Below the pieces are notes generated by a model, which was not told where the DNA came from, did no database searches, and saw nothing but the letters and a program-made list of their open reading frames with translations. Shown in pieces: positions 1-7,520 of a stretch of 14,470 nt of DNA. Position numbers and translations under genes: made by a program. The DNA comes from an uncultured beta proteobacterium (lineage in GTDB: Bacteria; Pseudomonadota; Gammaproteobacteria; Burkholderiales; Burkholderiaceae_C), in assembly GCA_903928325.1 (NCBI GenBank), contig CAIYQF010000141.1, positions 1-14,470 on the forward strand, read 5' to 3'. How positions within the stretch are numbered: the first letter of the stretch is position 1; each line of letters opens with the position of its first letter.

Positions 1-1
1 C

Positions 2-1009
2 TACCTCATGCGCCAGCTCAAGGGCGTGCCAAAAACCCATATCTACCGCATCATTCGCAGCGGTGAGGTGCGGGTTAATAAGGGTCGGGCCAGTGCGGAT
101 ACGCGGTTGCAGGTCGGCGACGTCCTGCGCCTGCCGCCGGTGCGGGTGTCCGAACGTGCGGCGGACAAGGCACAGTCCATGGCTGCGCAGGCGCGTTCGG
201 TGCCGTCCAAGCAGTTCGAGATTTTGTTTGAGGACGCCCACTTCTTGGCCATTGACAAGCCCGCCGGTGTGGCGGTGCACGGCGGCTCGGGCGTGAGTTT
301 TGGGGTGATAGAGCAGTTGCGCATGGCCAGGCCCCGGGAGCCGTTTTTGGAGTTGGTCCATCGCCTGGACCGCGAAACCAGTGGAGTCCTGCTGGTGGCC
401 AAGAAGCGCAGTGCGCTTAAACACCTGCAAGCCCAGTTTCGCGATCGAGCGACTGGTAAAACCTACTTGGCGCTGGCTGTAGGACGCTGGCCGTCCAATA
501 AAAAGGTGCTGGACAAGCCGCTGCACAAGTACTTACTGGAGGCCGATTCGGGTCACGGCGAGGGCGAGCGCCGCGTCAAGGTGGTGTCCAAGGAAGACCC
601 CGATGGGATGCCGTCTTTGACGCTGGTCAAGGTCAATACCACCTCGCCCGTAGGGGCGCAACAACCGTATTCCCTGCTGGAGGTGACGATCAAGACCGGG
701 CGTACCCACCAGATTCGGGTGCATTTGGCGTCCGAAGGCATGCCGATCGCTGGCGACGACAAATACGGCGACTTTGAGCGCAACAAGGCGCTGGCGCGCG
801 CGCCGGGTGAAATGTCGCTCAAGCGCATGTTTTTGCACGCCTGGCGCCTGCAATGCGACCACCCGGGCAGCGCAGAGCGAATGGAACTGCACGCCCCACT
901 TCCCGCCGAGTTGGCCCAATTTTTGTATGCCGTTTTACCCGGTGCCAAGGCTGCGAATGCGGCGGCTTTTGTACCTTCCGACGATCCACTTCCCCATGAA
1001 CCTGCCTAA
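2..1009 (+). CDS. rluC: RluC-type 23S rRNA pseudouridine synthase (5' partial)
   Basis: This family isomerises specific uridines of 23S rRNA to pseudouridine (in E. coli RluC, U955, U2504 and U2580). The reading frame is open to the window edge. The codons before the ATG at 8 read Tyr-Leu, as expected inside the S4 RNA-binding domain, so the ATG at 8 is probably internal and the true start lies upstream. Numbered from that ATG, the rest of the S4 domain covers residues 1-45 (RQLKGVPKTHIYRIIRSGEV). The catalytic domain follows with the HRLDRETSG motif, whose Asp121 (codon 368-370) is the catalytic aspartate, and with RTHQIRVHL near residue 236. A low-complexity Ala/Pro tail ends the protein. 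The last 14 bp overlap the next gene. Family assignment is firm. RluC rather than a sister synthase rests on the S4 sequence and on yceF-yceD-rpmF downstream, an order also found near rluC in E. coli. Confidence 0.93.
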   Translation, partial: YLMRQLKGVPKTHIYRIIRSGEVRVNKGRASADTRLQVGDVLRLPPVRVSERAADKAQSMAAQARSVPSKQFEILFEDAHFLAIDKPAGVAVHGGSGVSFGVIEQLRMARPREPFLELVHRLDRETSGVLLVAKKRSALKHLQAQFRDRATGKTYLALAVGRWPSNKKVLDKPLHKYLLEADSGHGEGERRVKVVSKEDPDGMPSLTLVKVNTTSPVGAQQPYSLLEVTIKTGRTHQIRVHLASEGMPIAGDDKYGDFERNKALARAPGEMSLKRMFLHAWRLQCDHPGSAERMELHAPLPAELAQFLYAVLPGAKAANAAAFVPSDDPLPHEPA

Positions 1010-1676
1010 ATCCGCCGCGCGCCCACGACGCTTTGACCTGATTGCTTTTGATTGGGACGGCACCTTGTTTGATTCGACTGCCCTGATTACCCGCTGCATC
1101 CAACTGGCCGTGGGCGATGTTGGCGGAACTGTGCCCAGCGATGCAGAGGCCTCCTACGTGATAGGTTTGGGCTTGATGCAAGCCCTGGCGCACGCGGCGC
1201 CCGATGTACCGAAAGAAAAATACCCGCTGCTGGGCGAGCGCTATAAACACCATTACGCGCTCCACCAGAGCGACATCAGCCTGTTTGACGGGGTGCTGGA
1301 CATGCTTGGCGATTTGAAACAACGCCAGCATTTCTTGACAGTGGCCACCGGTAAAAGCCGCTGGGGGCTGGACCAGGCGCTGGGCAGCGTGGCGCTAAAA
1401 GACCTTTTTCATGCATCGCGCACGGCCGACGAGACGGCGGGCAAACCCCATCCGCGCATGCTGCATGAACTGATGGCCGAAATGGGCGTTGCGCCCGAAC
1501 GTACCCTAATGGTTGGCGACACCACACACGACCTGCAAATGGCGATCAACGCCGGTTGTGCGTCGGTGGGTGTGGGCTACGGCGCCCACGACCAGCGCGC
1601 CCTGGCCCCTCTGGGGCCGCTTTTTGTGGCCGACTCCGCCCGCCAGCTGCGCCAGTGGTTGCGGGACCACGCCTGA
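996..1676 (+). CDS. gph: HAD-superfamily phosphatase, Gph (phosphoglycolate phosphatase) type
   Basis: The 226-residue protein has a complete HAD signature. The nucleophile and acid/base aspartates are D19 and D21 in DWDGTLFDS, motif II is VATGKS, a Lys sits in GKPHP, and the metal-binding acidic motif is GDTTHD. A helical cap lies between residues about 35 and 100. I chose the ATG at 996 because the frame upstream has only the out-of-frame shadow of rluC and because HAD motif I then falls about 18 residues from the start. The gene overlaps rluC by 14 bp, so translational coupling is likely. HAD specificity cannot be read from the motifs: phosphoglycolate phosphatase is the usual annotation, and a broad phosphatase repairing nucleotides or sugar phosphates is equally possible. 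Confidence 0.88.
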   Translation: MNLPKSAARPRRFDLIAFDWDGTLFDSTALITRCIQLAVGDVGGTVPSDAEASYVIGLGLMQALAHAAPDVPKEKYPLLGERYKHHYALHQSDISLFDGVLDMLGDLKQRQHFLTVATGKSRWGLDQALGSVALKDLFHASRTADETAGKPHPRMLHELMAEMGVAPERTLMVGDTTHDLQMAINAGCASVGVGYGAHDQRALAPLGPLFVADSARQLRQWLRDHA

Positions 1677-1685
1677 GGCCGCGCG

Positions 1686-2060
1686 GTGAGCGACGATGCC
1701 AATGCCATCGCCCTGTGCCAGTCCACCGAACTGGCGGATAGCGGTGTGGCCGTGCCCTTTGAGGTGGTATTCCAAGGCCAAACATGCTGGGCGTTTGCCA
1801 TCCGGTTTGAAGGCGTGGTCCACGCGTACCTGAACCGCTGCGCGCATGTGGCCATGGAAATGGACTTCCACCCCAACCGGTTCTTCGATGCCACGGGTCG
1901 CTGGCTGATTTGTGCCACCCATGGGGCCTCGTACCGCCCGGCGACCGGCCAATGTGCCAGCGGCCCGTGCCGGGGAGGTTTAGTCAAAATTGCAGTCTCT
2001 GAGTCTGGTGGCGTGGTCCACTGGCATACTGGCGCACAACTTCAACCTGTGGTTTTCTAA
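1686..2060 (+). CDS. Small Rieske [2Fe-2S] protein
   Basis: The 124-residue protein is a stand-alone Rieske domain. C52 and H54 (RCAH) and C76 and H79 (CATHG) supply the two Cys and two His ligands of the cluster. It lacks signal peptide and membrane segments, so it should be a cytoplasmic ferredoxin-like electron carrier rather than a bc1 subunit. The start is a GTG at 1686, nine bases after the gph stop; no in-frame ATG upstream of the domain gives a sensible N-terminus, and the SD is weak. sppA begins one base after the stop codon, so the gene sits inside a tight operon with gph and sppA. Its redox partner is not visible here. The Cys-rich tail (QCASGPC, residues 89-95) lies after the ligands and is probably not involved in cluster binding. 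Confidence 0.87.
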   Translation: MSDDANAIALCQSTELADSGVAVPFEVVFQGQTCWAFAIRFEGVVHAYLNRCAHVAMEMDFHPNRFFDATGRWLICATHGASYRPATGQCASGPCRGGLVKIAVSESGGVVHWHTGAQLQPVVF

Positions 2061-2061
2061 T

Positions 2062-3075
2062 ATGACAGAACCTGTATTGACCGACAAAGCCGCCCCGACC
2101 GACGGTTCAACAGCAGATCGCAGCGGCGCGGCGGCGCAAATCAGCGGCCCGAGCTGGGAGCGCGCAGCCATTGAGCAGTGGGTTGCCGCCACCCTGGTAG
2201 AGCAGCGCATTGAGCGCCGCTGGAAGTACGGCATTAGACTGGCCTGGCTGGTGTTTTTGGTTGCGCTGGCCTGGTTTGGTGTGGAGCGCGGAGGCGTGCA
2301 CGGCGCTGACATCACCCGACCGCACACGGCGGTGGTGGAAATTAAAGGGGAAATTGGCTCGGGCGCTGAGGCCAATGCGGAGTTGGTCGTGTCCTCCATG
2401 CGCAGCGCTTTTGAAGACGAAGGCGCGCAGGCGGTGGTGCTTTTGGTGAACTCCCCCGGCGGCAGCCCTGTTCAGGCGGGCATTATCAATGATGAAATCC
2501 GCCGCCTTAAGGGGCTCCACAAAAAGCCGGTCTACGTGGTGGTGGAGGAGACCTGCGCGTCCGCGGCTTATTACATTGCCGTGGCGGCAGACCAGATTTA
2601 CGTGGACAAAGCCAGTGTGGTGGGCAGCATCGGCGTGCTCATGGACGGTTTTGGTTTTACCGGCTTGATGGACAAGCTCGGTGTGGAACGTCGCTTAATG
2701 ACGGCAGGGCAAAACAAAGGCTTTATGGACCCATTTAGCCCACAAACTGAAAAGCAGCGCGAATTTGCCCAAGCCATGCTGGACCAAATCCATCGCCAGT
2801 TTATTGCTGCCGTAAAGGCCGGCCGTGGCGACCGACTGAAAGAAACGCCAGAGACCTTCAGCGGCTTGTTCTGGACGGGCGAGCAGGCCGTCCAAATGGG
2901 CTTGGCGGACCAGCTCGGCAACCTGGATTTTGTGGCGCGCGAGGTAGTCAAAGCGCCCGAAATCGTCGACTACACGCGACGCGACAATGTGGCTGAGCGT
3001 CTGGTGAAGCGATTTGGCGCGTCGATGGGCGAATCCATGGCCAAGGCGCTTCGTACGGCGCCCACCCTGCGCTAG
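2062..3075 (+). CDS. sppA: SppA-type S49 family membrane serine peptidase
   Basis: The 337-residue protein matches the single-domain form of signal peptide peptidase A, which cleaves remnant signal peptides in the inner membrane. A polar N-terminus (1-50) is followed by one transmembrane segment at about 59-74 and a periplasmic catalytic domain. NSPGGS at 130-135 lies next to the substrate groove. Ser167 in TCASAAYY is the expected nucleophile and Lys219 in GQNKGF the expected general base; their 52-residue spacing equals that of the Ser147/Lys199 dyad of B. subtilis SppA. The ATG at 2062 was chosen because it lies one base after the preceding stop and gives a normal N-terminus. The stop shares the CTAG at 3072-3075 with the convergent methylase gene. 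Confidence 0.92.
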   Translation: MTEPVLTDKAAPTDGSTADRSGAAAQISGPSWERAAIEQWVAATLVEQRIERRWKYGIRLAWLVFLVALAWFGVERGGVHGADITRPHTAVVEIKGEIGSGAEANAELVVSSMRSAFEDEGAQAVVLLVNSPGGSPVQAGIINDEIRRLKGLHKKPVYVVVEETCASAAYYIAVAADQIYVDKASVVGSIGVLMDGFGFTGLMDKLGVERRLMTAGQNKGFMDPFSPQTEKQREFAQAMLDQIHRQFIAAVKAGRGDRLKETPETFSGLFWTGEQAVQMGLADQLGNLDFVAREVVKAPEIVDYTRRDNVAERLVKRFGASMGESMAKALRTAPTLR

Positions 3076-3866
3076 GGGCCGATACAAAACACGGTAGGCG
3101 TTGCATTGTCCAGCGTCCAGCGCTGTTGCTGCCAGGTGGCAATGTTGGCGCTGTAATTGACTGCGTTGGCCAGTGTCAAACCGCTGGAGGTGGCCAGTCG
3201 GGTGTCTGGCTTGAGGTTGTGCAGCAAGGTGTTTAGCATCGCCTGGTTGCGGTATGGCGTTTCGATAAAAACCTGGGTTTGAAGTGTTTTCAGCGCAAGC
3301 GCCTCCAAGGCCTTCAGGCGCACAGCCCGGTCAGTCGGATCGGTGGGCACATAGCCCACAAATGCAAAACTTTGCCCATTGAGGCCGCTGCATGCCAGGG
3401 CTAGCAGTAGGGAAACCGGCCCGACCAAGGGGATGACCTGCACGCCCAGGTCATGCGCAGCACGCACCACCGACGAGCCCGGGTCGGCTACCGCTGGCAT
3501 ACCGGCTTCGCTCACCAGCCCCATGGCGTGGCCAGCCAGTGCGGCATCGAGCAAATGGCGGGCGTCAAAATTACCCTGGTGATCGCCTTTTTTGTGCACA
3601 AGTCGGGGGAGTTCCAGCAGGGTTTGGGACTGGATGGGGAACCGCAGTGGGCACACTTCGCCCACACGCTTGAGATAGGCGCGGGTGGACTTGGCGTTTT
3701 CGCAAATCCAGTGGCTCAGCGACGCGGCGATTTCCAGTGTGCGTATGGGCATGGAAGTCGCAAGCGCGCTGCACTGCGAGCAGCCGAAATCCAAGGGTGT
3801 TGGCACCAAATACAGGTAGCCGCGTTGCCCGGTGGTCGCGGGGCTTGCGTGCTGAGACGGGTTCAC
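3072..3866 (-). CDS. RsmI-like SAM-dependent methyltransferase (tetrapyrrole methylase fold), short paralogue
   Basis: The 264-residue protein resembles RsmI, the 16S rRNA C1402 ribose methylase. It has an N-terminal YLYLVPTPL strand at 17-25, GLVSEAGMPAVADPG at 116-130 (RsmI: LVSDAGTPLINDPG) and a GPVSLLLAL segment at 149-157 matching the RsmI GPCAAITAL helix. Between residues 30 and 100 it diverges strongly and lacks the RsmI AEDTRHT block, so I do not name it rsmI; its substrate is unknown. The GTG start at 3866 overlaps the yceF stop as GTGA, which signals translational coupling and is preferred over a longer N-terminus that would run back into yceF. The 3' end meets sppA head-on with no room for a terminator. 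Confidence 0.82.
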   Translation of the reverse strand: MNPSQHASPATTGQRGYLYLVPTPLDFGCSQCSALATSMPIRTLEIAASLSHWICENAKSTRAYLKRVGEVCPLRFPIQSQTLLELPRLVHKKGDHQGNFDARHLLDAALAGHAMGLVSEAGMPAVADPGSSVVRAAHDLGVQVIPLVGPVSLLLALACSGLNGQSFAFVGYVPTDPTDRAVRLKALEALALKTLQTQVFIETPYRNQAMLNTLLHNLKPDTRLATSSGLTLANAVNYSANIATWQQQRWTLDNATPTVFCIGP

Positions 3867-4468
3867 AGCGTGCCCATGACGGCAATGCCGGCGCCACGCA
3901 GCATGGTGCACAGGCGTATCAAGGGCAGGCCAATCAGCGCCGTGGGGTCGTCATTGGCAATGCTCTCCATCATGGCGATGCCAAGCCCCTCGCTCTTGGA
4001 GCTTCCGGCGCAATCAAAGGGCTGCTCGCGGTGCAAATAGTGGTCGATTTCGGCGTCGCTGAAGCAGCGGTAGCGTACATGCACGGGAACCAATGCCTGC
4101 GCGCAATACCCGGTTTGGATGCATACAACGGCCATGGCGGTTTGAAATACGACGGTTTTTCCGCGCATCTGGCGCAATTGTGCTTTGGCGCGCTCAAAGT
4201 TGCCTGGCTTTCCCAGTGGTATGCCATAGAGGTCGGCGACCTGGTCCGATCCAATGACAACGCAGTTCGGCCGGATGTCGGCGACCGCACGCGCCTTGGT
4301 CAGCGCCAAGCGAGCGGCGAGTTCGGCGGGTTTTTCATCTGGCAGGGGCGTCTCGTCAACGCCGGGGGCGGCGGTGTCGAACGCTAGGTGCAAGCGCCCT
4401 AAAAGTTCTTTGCGGTACAACGAGGTAGACGCCAATACGAGGGGGCGGTGGACGGATTTTTGCATCAT
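3863..4468 (-). CDS. yceF: Maf/YceF-type nucleoside triphosphate pyrophosphatase (likely m7GTP)
   Basis: The 201-residue protein hydrolyses non-canonical nucleoside triphosphates to the monophosphate and pyrophosphate. It shows Maf motifs in order: LASTSLYRKELL (12-23), GVDET (36-40), the catalytic-base region VIGSDQV with D75, then CAGSSKSEG and GLPLIRLC. These match the YceF subgroup, which acts on 7-methyl-GTP, better than the dTTP/UTP subgroup. Two consecutive ATG codons open the gene and either could start it. It is divergent from yceD with only 22 bp between starts, the same arrangement as yceF/yceD in E. coli. The stop overlaps the GTG start of the methylase gene, so the two form a two-gene operon. 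Substrate is inferred from subgroup sequence and context only. Confidence 0.9.
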   Translation of the reverse strand: MMQKSVHRPLVLASTSLYRKELLGRLHLAFDTAAPGVDETPLPDEKPAELAARLALTKARAVADIRPNCVVIGSDQVADLYGIPLGKPGNFERAKAQLRQMRGKTVVFQTAMAVVCIQTGYCAQALVPVHVRYRCFSDAEIDHYLHREQPFDCAGSSKSEGLGIAMMESIANDDPTALIGLPLIRLCTMLRGAGIAVMGTL

Positions 4469-4478
4469 CCGATTCTCT

Positions 4479-4484
4479 TACACT
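4479..4484 (+). promoter_or_regulatory. Possible -10 element for yceD (leaderless or near-leaderless)
   Basis: TACACT lies six bases before the yceD ATG (4491). A transcript started from it would begin at or next to the start codon. There is no convincing -35 at 16-18 bp and no Shine-Dalgarno sequence in the 22-bp divergent gap, so a leaderless mRNA is one reading. It may be a chance match. Confidence 0.3.
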
Positions 4485-4490
4485 GCGCGC

Positions 4491-5033
4491 ATGAACGCCC
4501 CATTGAATCCCCGCCGCCTGTCAATTGCTCCGTTTACCCAAGCCGCAGCCCGTTTGAGCGGGTCCCGCAGCGGGAGTGAATTTGGCCGCTTGTTGCCTGA
4601 ACCTGAGGGGTCACAGGGGGTGGGCGAGGTCTTTTTTGAGGCTTTTGGCGAGCTCAGACCCAACGCGAAAGGCGCTATGTCGCCCTGGATTCGTTTGGAG
4701 GCGCACACGACCCTGCCCATGGTGTGCCAGCGTTGCCTGGAGCCGGTAGACGTTGAAATTGCCGTTTCGCGCGAGTTTCGGTTTGTCGCGACTGAAGCGC
4801 AGGCGGAGTTGGAGGACGACCAATCAGAAGAAGACGTACTTGTTAGCGCACCCGACTTTGATCTGTTGGCTTTGGTGGAAGACGAGTTGCTGATGGCGTT
4901 GCCCCCGTCACCCAAGCACCAACAGTGCCCCCATCGCGTGAAGTTGGCGGTGGCGGACAAAGACTTTGTTGTCACCGACGAAGTCGTCAATCCCTTTGCG
5001 GTGCTCGGACAGCTAAAGACACCCAAAGGGTGA
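4491..5033 (+). CDS. yceD: YceD (DUF177) family protein, large ribosomal RNA accumulation protein
   Basis: The 180-residue protein belongs to the DUF177 family, linked to 23S rRNA accumulation. Features seen are a CQRC pair (C79, C82) followed by a LEPVDVEI strand, an acidic stretch near 108-116 (ELEDDQSEED), the conserved EDELLMALP helix and a QCPH site around residue 144. The two Cys clusters could bind a metal, although this is not established. I chose ATG 4491: the longer open frame upstream is only the complement of yceF. Next comes rpmF, as in most Proteobacteria, but a separate rpmF promoter and 127 bp intervene. The exact molecular role is not settled in the literature I know. Confidence 0.88.
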   Translation: MNAPLNPRRLSIAPFTQAAARLSGSRSGSEFGRLLPEPEGSQGVGEVFFEAFGELRPNAKGAMSPWIRLEAHTTLPMVCQRCLEPVDVEIAVSREFRFVATEAQAELEDDQSEEDVLVSAPDFDLLALVEDELLMALPPSPKHQQCPHRVKLAVADKDFVVTDEVVNPFAVLGQLKTPKG

Positions 5034-5059
5034 TGCTTCTCGGGCCGGTGACCTTGGGC

Positions 5060-5065
5060 TATAAT
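5060..5065 (+). promoter_or_regulatory. -10 element of a probable rpmF promoter
   Basis: A perfect TATAAT lies in the 127-bp gap between yceD and rpmF and would start a transcript near 5072, giving an rpmF leader of about 90 nt. The -35 region at 17-bp spacing (around 5037-5042) is weak. A strong separate promoter would fit the high demand for a ribosomal protein. Confidence 0.5.
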
Positions 5066-5160
5066 TTAGAGCTTAGCGTGGCGCGCCTTGACGCGGCTCG
5101 TACTTCAAAAGAACCCGATAGCGTTGCGGATATCGCAGCAAATTTGACCAGGAGCCAACC

Positions 5161-5343
5161 ATGGCAGTTCAGCAAAACAAAAAATCACCGTCTAAGCGCG
5201 GAATGCACCGTTCGCACAATGCACTCGTCGTCCCGGGTATCGCAGTAGAGCCCACCACGGGCGAAATTCATTTGCGCCACCACATCAGCCCGACCGGTTT
5301 TTACCGTGGTCGCAAGGTCTTGAAGACCAAGTCCGAAGCATAA
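5161..5343 (+). CDS. rpmF: 50S ribosomal protein L32
   Basis: The 60-residue basic protein is bacterial L32 of the large ribosomal subunit. It opens with MAVQQNKKSPSKRGMHRSHN, the hallmark N-terminus, followed by the GIAVEPTTGEIHLRHH and GFYRGRKVL segments. Full length matches the family (about 55-60 residues). It has no zinc-binding Cys pairs, the usual state in Betaproteobacteria. A clear Shine-Dalgarno AGGAG at 5150-5154 precedes the ATG. It lies between yceD and plsX as in many Proteobacteria, but a strong intrinsic terminator closes it off from plsX. Confidence 0.97.
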   Translation: MAVQQNKKSPSKRGMHRSHNALVVPGIAVEPTTGEIHLRHHISPTGFYRGRKVLKTKSEA

Positions 5344-5359
5344 ATCGTAGGTTGGCGTG

Positions 5360-5399
5360 AAGCCCGGAGCTGCATACCGTGTAGCGTCGGGCTTTTTTT
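5360..5399 (+). terminator. Strong intrinsic terminator after rpmF
   Basis: A two-part stem, AAGCCCG/CGGGCTT outside and GCTGCA/TGTAGC (one G-U pair) inside, is capped by a TACCG loop and followed by seven T. It starts 17 bp after the rpmF stop and 50 bp before the plsX start lies its end. This is a textbook rho-independent terminator and should limit read-through into the fab cluster. Confidence 0.88.
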
Positions 5400-5449
5400 A
5401 TGCTTGAACGACTTATGTTCGATACGCCCCTTTTGGGCACCAGAGCCGC

Positions 5450-6472
5450 ATGATCACCATCGCGGTGGACTGTATGGGGGGTGATTTCGGCCCATCAGTT
5501 ACTTTGCCTGCCTGCCAGCAGTTCTTGCAGTCCCATGGCGATGCAGCCCTAATTTTGGTGGGCTTGCCAGAGGCATTGGCACATTTTTCGCATCCGCGCG
5601 TGACCAAGTTGTATGCCAGCGAGGTGGTCGCCATGGACGATGCACTTGAGGTGGCTTTGCGCAAGAAGAAGGACTCGTCGATGCGCGTGGCCATCGCGTG
5701 CGTAAAGGATGGCCAGGCCCAGGCCGCCGTTTCAGCAGGCAATACCGGTGCTTTGATGGCCATTTCCCGTTACCTATTGAAGACCCTGGACGGCATTGAG
5801 CGCCCCGCGCTGGCCGGCCAAATCCCAAACGCCTTAGGCCAGGCCACCACGGTGCTGGACTTGGGGGCCAATGTGGACTGTTCGGCCTTGCATCTTTTGC
5901 AATTTGCCGTGATGGGTTCGGCCTTGGTGTCCGTCACCAAAAATGTGGATGCACCATCGGTTGGCTTGTTAAATATTGGTGCAGAACTCATCAAAGGCAA
6001 TGAGACGATCAAGCAAGCCGGAGAGCTGTTACGCCGCGCCGCGCTTTCAGGGGACCTGAACTTTTATGGCAATGTCGAGGGCAACGACATTTTCAAAGGG
6101 ACGGTTGACTTGGTGGTCTGTGATGGCTTTGTGGGCAATGTGGCTTTGAAAACAAGTGAAGGTTTGGCCAGCATGATTGGCGGCTTCTTGAAGGCAGAAT
6201 TTTCTAAGAATTTTTTGACAAAACTTGCCGCTGTTGCGGCGAACTCCGTTTTATCGGCCCTGAAACAGCGTATAGACCACCGCCGCTATAACGGGGTTGC
6301 CCTGCTGGGTTTGCGCGGCTTGGTTTTTAAGAGCCATGGTTCTGCGGATAAATTGGCGTTTAGCAACGCATTGGCGCGGGCGTATGATGCAATTCAGAAC
6401 AATTTGCTTCAGCGGGTTCAGGCCCGAATTGTGCATGCGGCTCCGCTATTGGCAGCGGCGTCCGATCCCTAA
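5450..6472 (+). CDS. plsX: Phosphate acyltransferase PlsX
   Basis: PlsX converts acyl-ACP and phosphate to acyl-phosphate, the donor for PlsY in phosphatidic acid synthesis; it is a peripheral membrane protein. The 340 residues match family length. Visible signatures are VDCMGGDFGP (6-15), AVSAGNTGALMA (93-104), LDLGANVDCS around 139 and VVCDGFVGNVALK around 222-234. The ATG at 5450 gives the typical N-terminus; no strong Shine-Dalgarno is present. It follows the rpmF terminator by 50 bp, and in that gap I see only a small GCCC/GGGC hairpin (5426-5438) and no convincing promoter, so it is unclear how plsX is transcribed if termination is efficient. Confidence 0.96.
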   Translation: MITIAVDCMGGDFGPSVTLPACQQFLQSHGDAALILVGLPEALAHFSHPRVTKLYASEVVAMDDALEVALRKKKDSSMRVAIACVKDGQAQAAVSAGNTGALMAISRYLLKTLDGIERPALAGQIPNALGQATTVLDLGANVDCSALHLLQFAVMGSALVSVTKNVDAPSVGLLNIGAELIKGNETIKQAGELLRRAALSGDLNFYGNVEGNDIFKGTVDLVVCDGFVGNVALKTSEGLASMIGGFLKAEFSKNFLTKLAAVAANSVLSALKQRIDHRRYNGVALLGLRGLVFKSHGSADKLAFSNALARAYDAIQNNLLQRVQARIVHAAPLLAAASDP

Positions 6473-6495
6473 AAGGTTGTGGCCACCATTTACCC

Positions 6496-7473
6496 ATGAG
6501 CAGATATTCACGCATTACAGGTACTGGAAGTTACCTCCCACCCAAGCGCTTGACCAATGCCGATCTGGTGGCCGAGTTGGCCAGCCAAGGCGTAGAAACA
6601 TCGGATCAATGGATCGTTGAGCGTAGCGGAATCAGCGCGCGGCATTTTGCCGCTGACGGCGTTTTTAGCAGTGACTTGGCCCTGCAGGCATGCAACAGAG
6701 CCCTTGAGGCCGCCCAACGCACGCCTCAAGATGTAGACCTCATTATTGTGGCCACATCCACGCCCGATATGGTCTTCCCATCGACTGCTTGCATATTGCA
6801 GGGGAAGTTGGGATCGCACGGCGGGGCGGCGTTTGACGTACAAGCAGTTTGCAGCGGCTTTATCTATGCGTTGACGGTTGCCGATGCACTGATCAAGGCC
6901 GGTAGCGCCAAGTGCGCTTTGGTGGTGGGGGCAGAAATCTTTTCCCGTATTTTGGATTTCAAGGACCGGGCCACGTGCGTGCTGTTTGGGGACGGCGCAG
7001 GGGCGGTTGTTTTAGAGGCGTCCGAGACGCCTGGAATTTTGTCCTCAGACTTGCACGCCGATGGAAAATACGTGGACCTTTTGTGCGTTCCTGGCCATGT
7101 CAATGGGGGGGCGGTGCAGGGCGTTCCTCTGTTGCGGATGGCCGGGCAATCGGTTTTTAAACTTGCGGTTGGCGTCTTGGAAGGCGCGGCGCGCGCGGTT
7201 CTGGCCAAGGCCGATAAAACCGAAGCCGACATTGACTGGCTCATACCGCACCAGGCCAATATCCGCATCATGCAAAACACCGCCAAGAAGTTGCTGTTAT
7301 CCATGGACAAGGTCATCGTCACCGTGGACCAGCATGGCAACACGTCGGCAGCGTCCATTCCGCTGGCGCTGGACTTCGGGGTGCGCAGTGGCAAGGTTCA
7401 TGCAGGCCAAACCCTTTTGCTCGAAGGCGTGGGCGGTGGGTTCACCTGGGGTGCCGTACTACTCAGTCTGTAG
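6496..7473 (+). CDS. fabH: Beta-ketoacyl-ACP synthase III
   Basis: FabH condenses acetyl-CoA with malonyl-ACP to start fatty acid synthesis. The 325-residue protein has the catalytic triad in place: Cys119 in QAVCSGF, His252 in IPHQANIRI and Asn282 in DQHGNTSA, corresponding to C112, H244 and N274 of E. coli. GDGAGAVVL at 166-174 and the C-terminal GVGGGFTWGA are also standard. The ATG at 6496 gives the family N-terminus (YSRITGTGSYLP). A purine-rich AAAAGG lies about 20 bp upstream, too far to be a normal SD. It is 23 bp downstream of plsX and 47 bp upstream of fabD in the same operon. Confidence 0.97.
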   Translation: MSRYSRITGTGSYLPPKRLTNADLVAELASQGVETSDQWIVERSGISARHFAADGVFSSDLALQACNRALEAAQRTPQDVDLIIVATSTPDMVFPSTACILQGKLGSHGGAAFDVQAVCSGFIYALTVADALIKAGSAKCALVVGAEIFSRILDFKDRATCVLFGDGAGAVVLEASETPGILSSDLHADGKYVDLLCVPGHVNGGAVQGVPLLRMAGQSVFKLAVGVLEGAARAVLAKADKTEADIDWLIPHQANIRIMQNTAKKLLLSMDKVIVTVDQHGNTSAASIPLALDFGVRSGKVHAGQTLLLEGVGGGFTWGAVLLSL

Positions 7474-7520
7474 TGACTTGAACCCGCGTTATCCCCAATG
7501 GCCCATTGCCTCAATATGTT

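Noticed and set aside
774..995. Longer N-terminus for the HAD phosphatase
   Set aside because: The extra residues are an out-of-frame reading of rluC. The ATG at 996 puts HAD motif I at the normal distance.
3453..4387. Long plus-strand frames (195 and 216 codons) over 3453-4387
   Set aside because: They lie wholly opposite the well-supported methylase and yceF genes, show no family motifs, and reflect the complementary codon pattern of GC-rich genes.
4254..4490. Longer N-terminus for yceD
   Set aside because: The added part is the complement of yceF. ATG 4491 gives a standard DUF177 protein.
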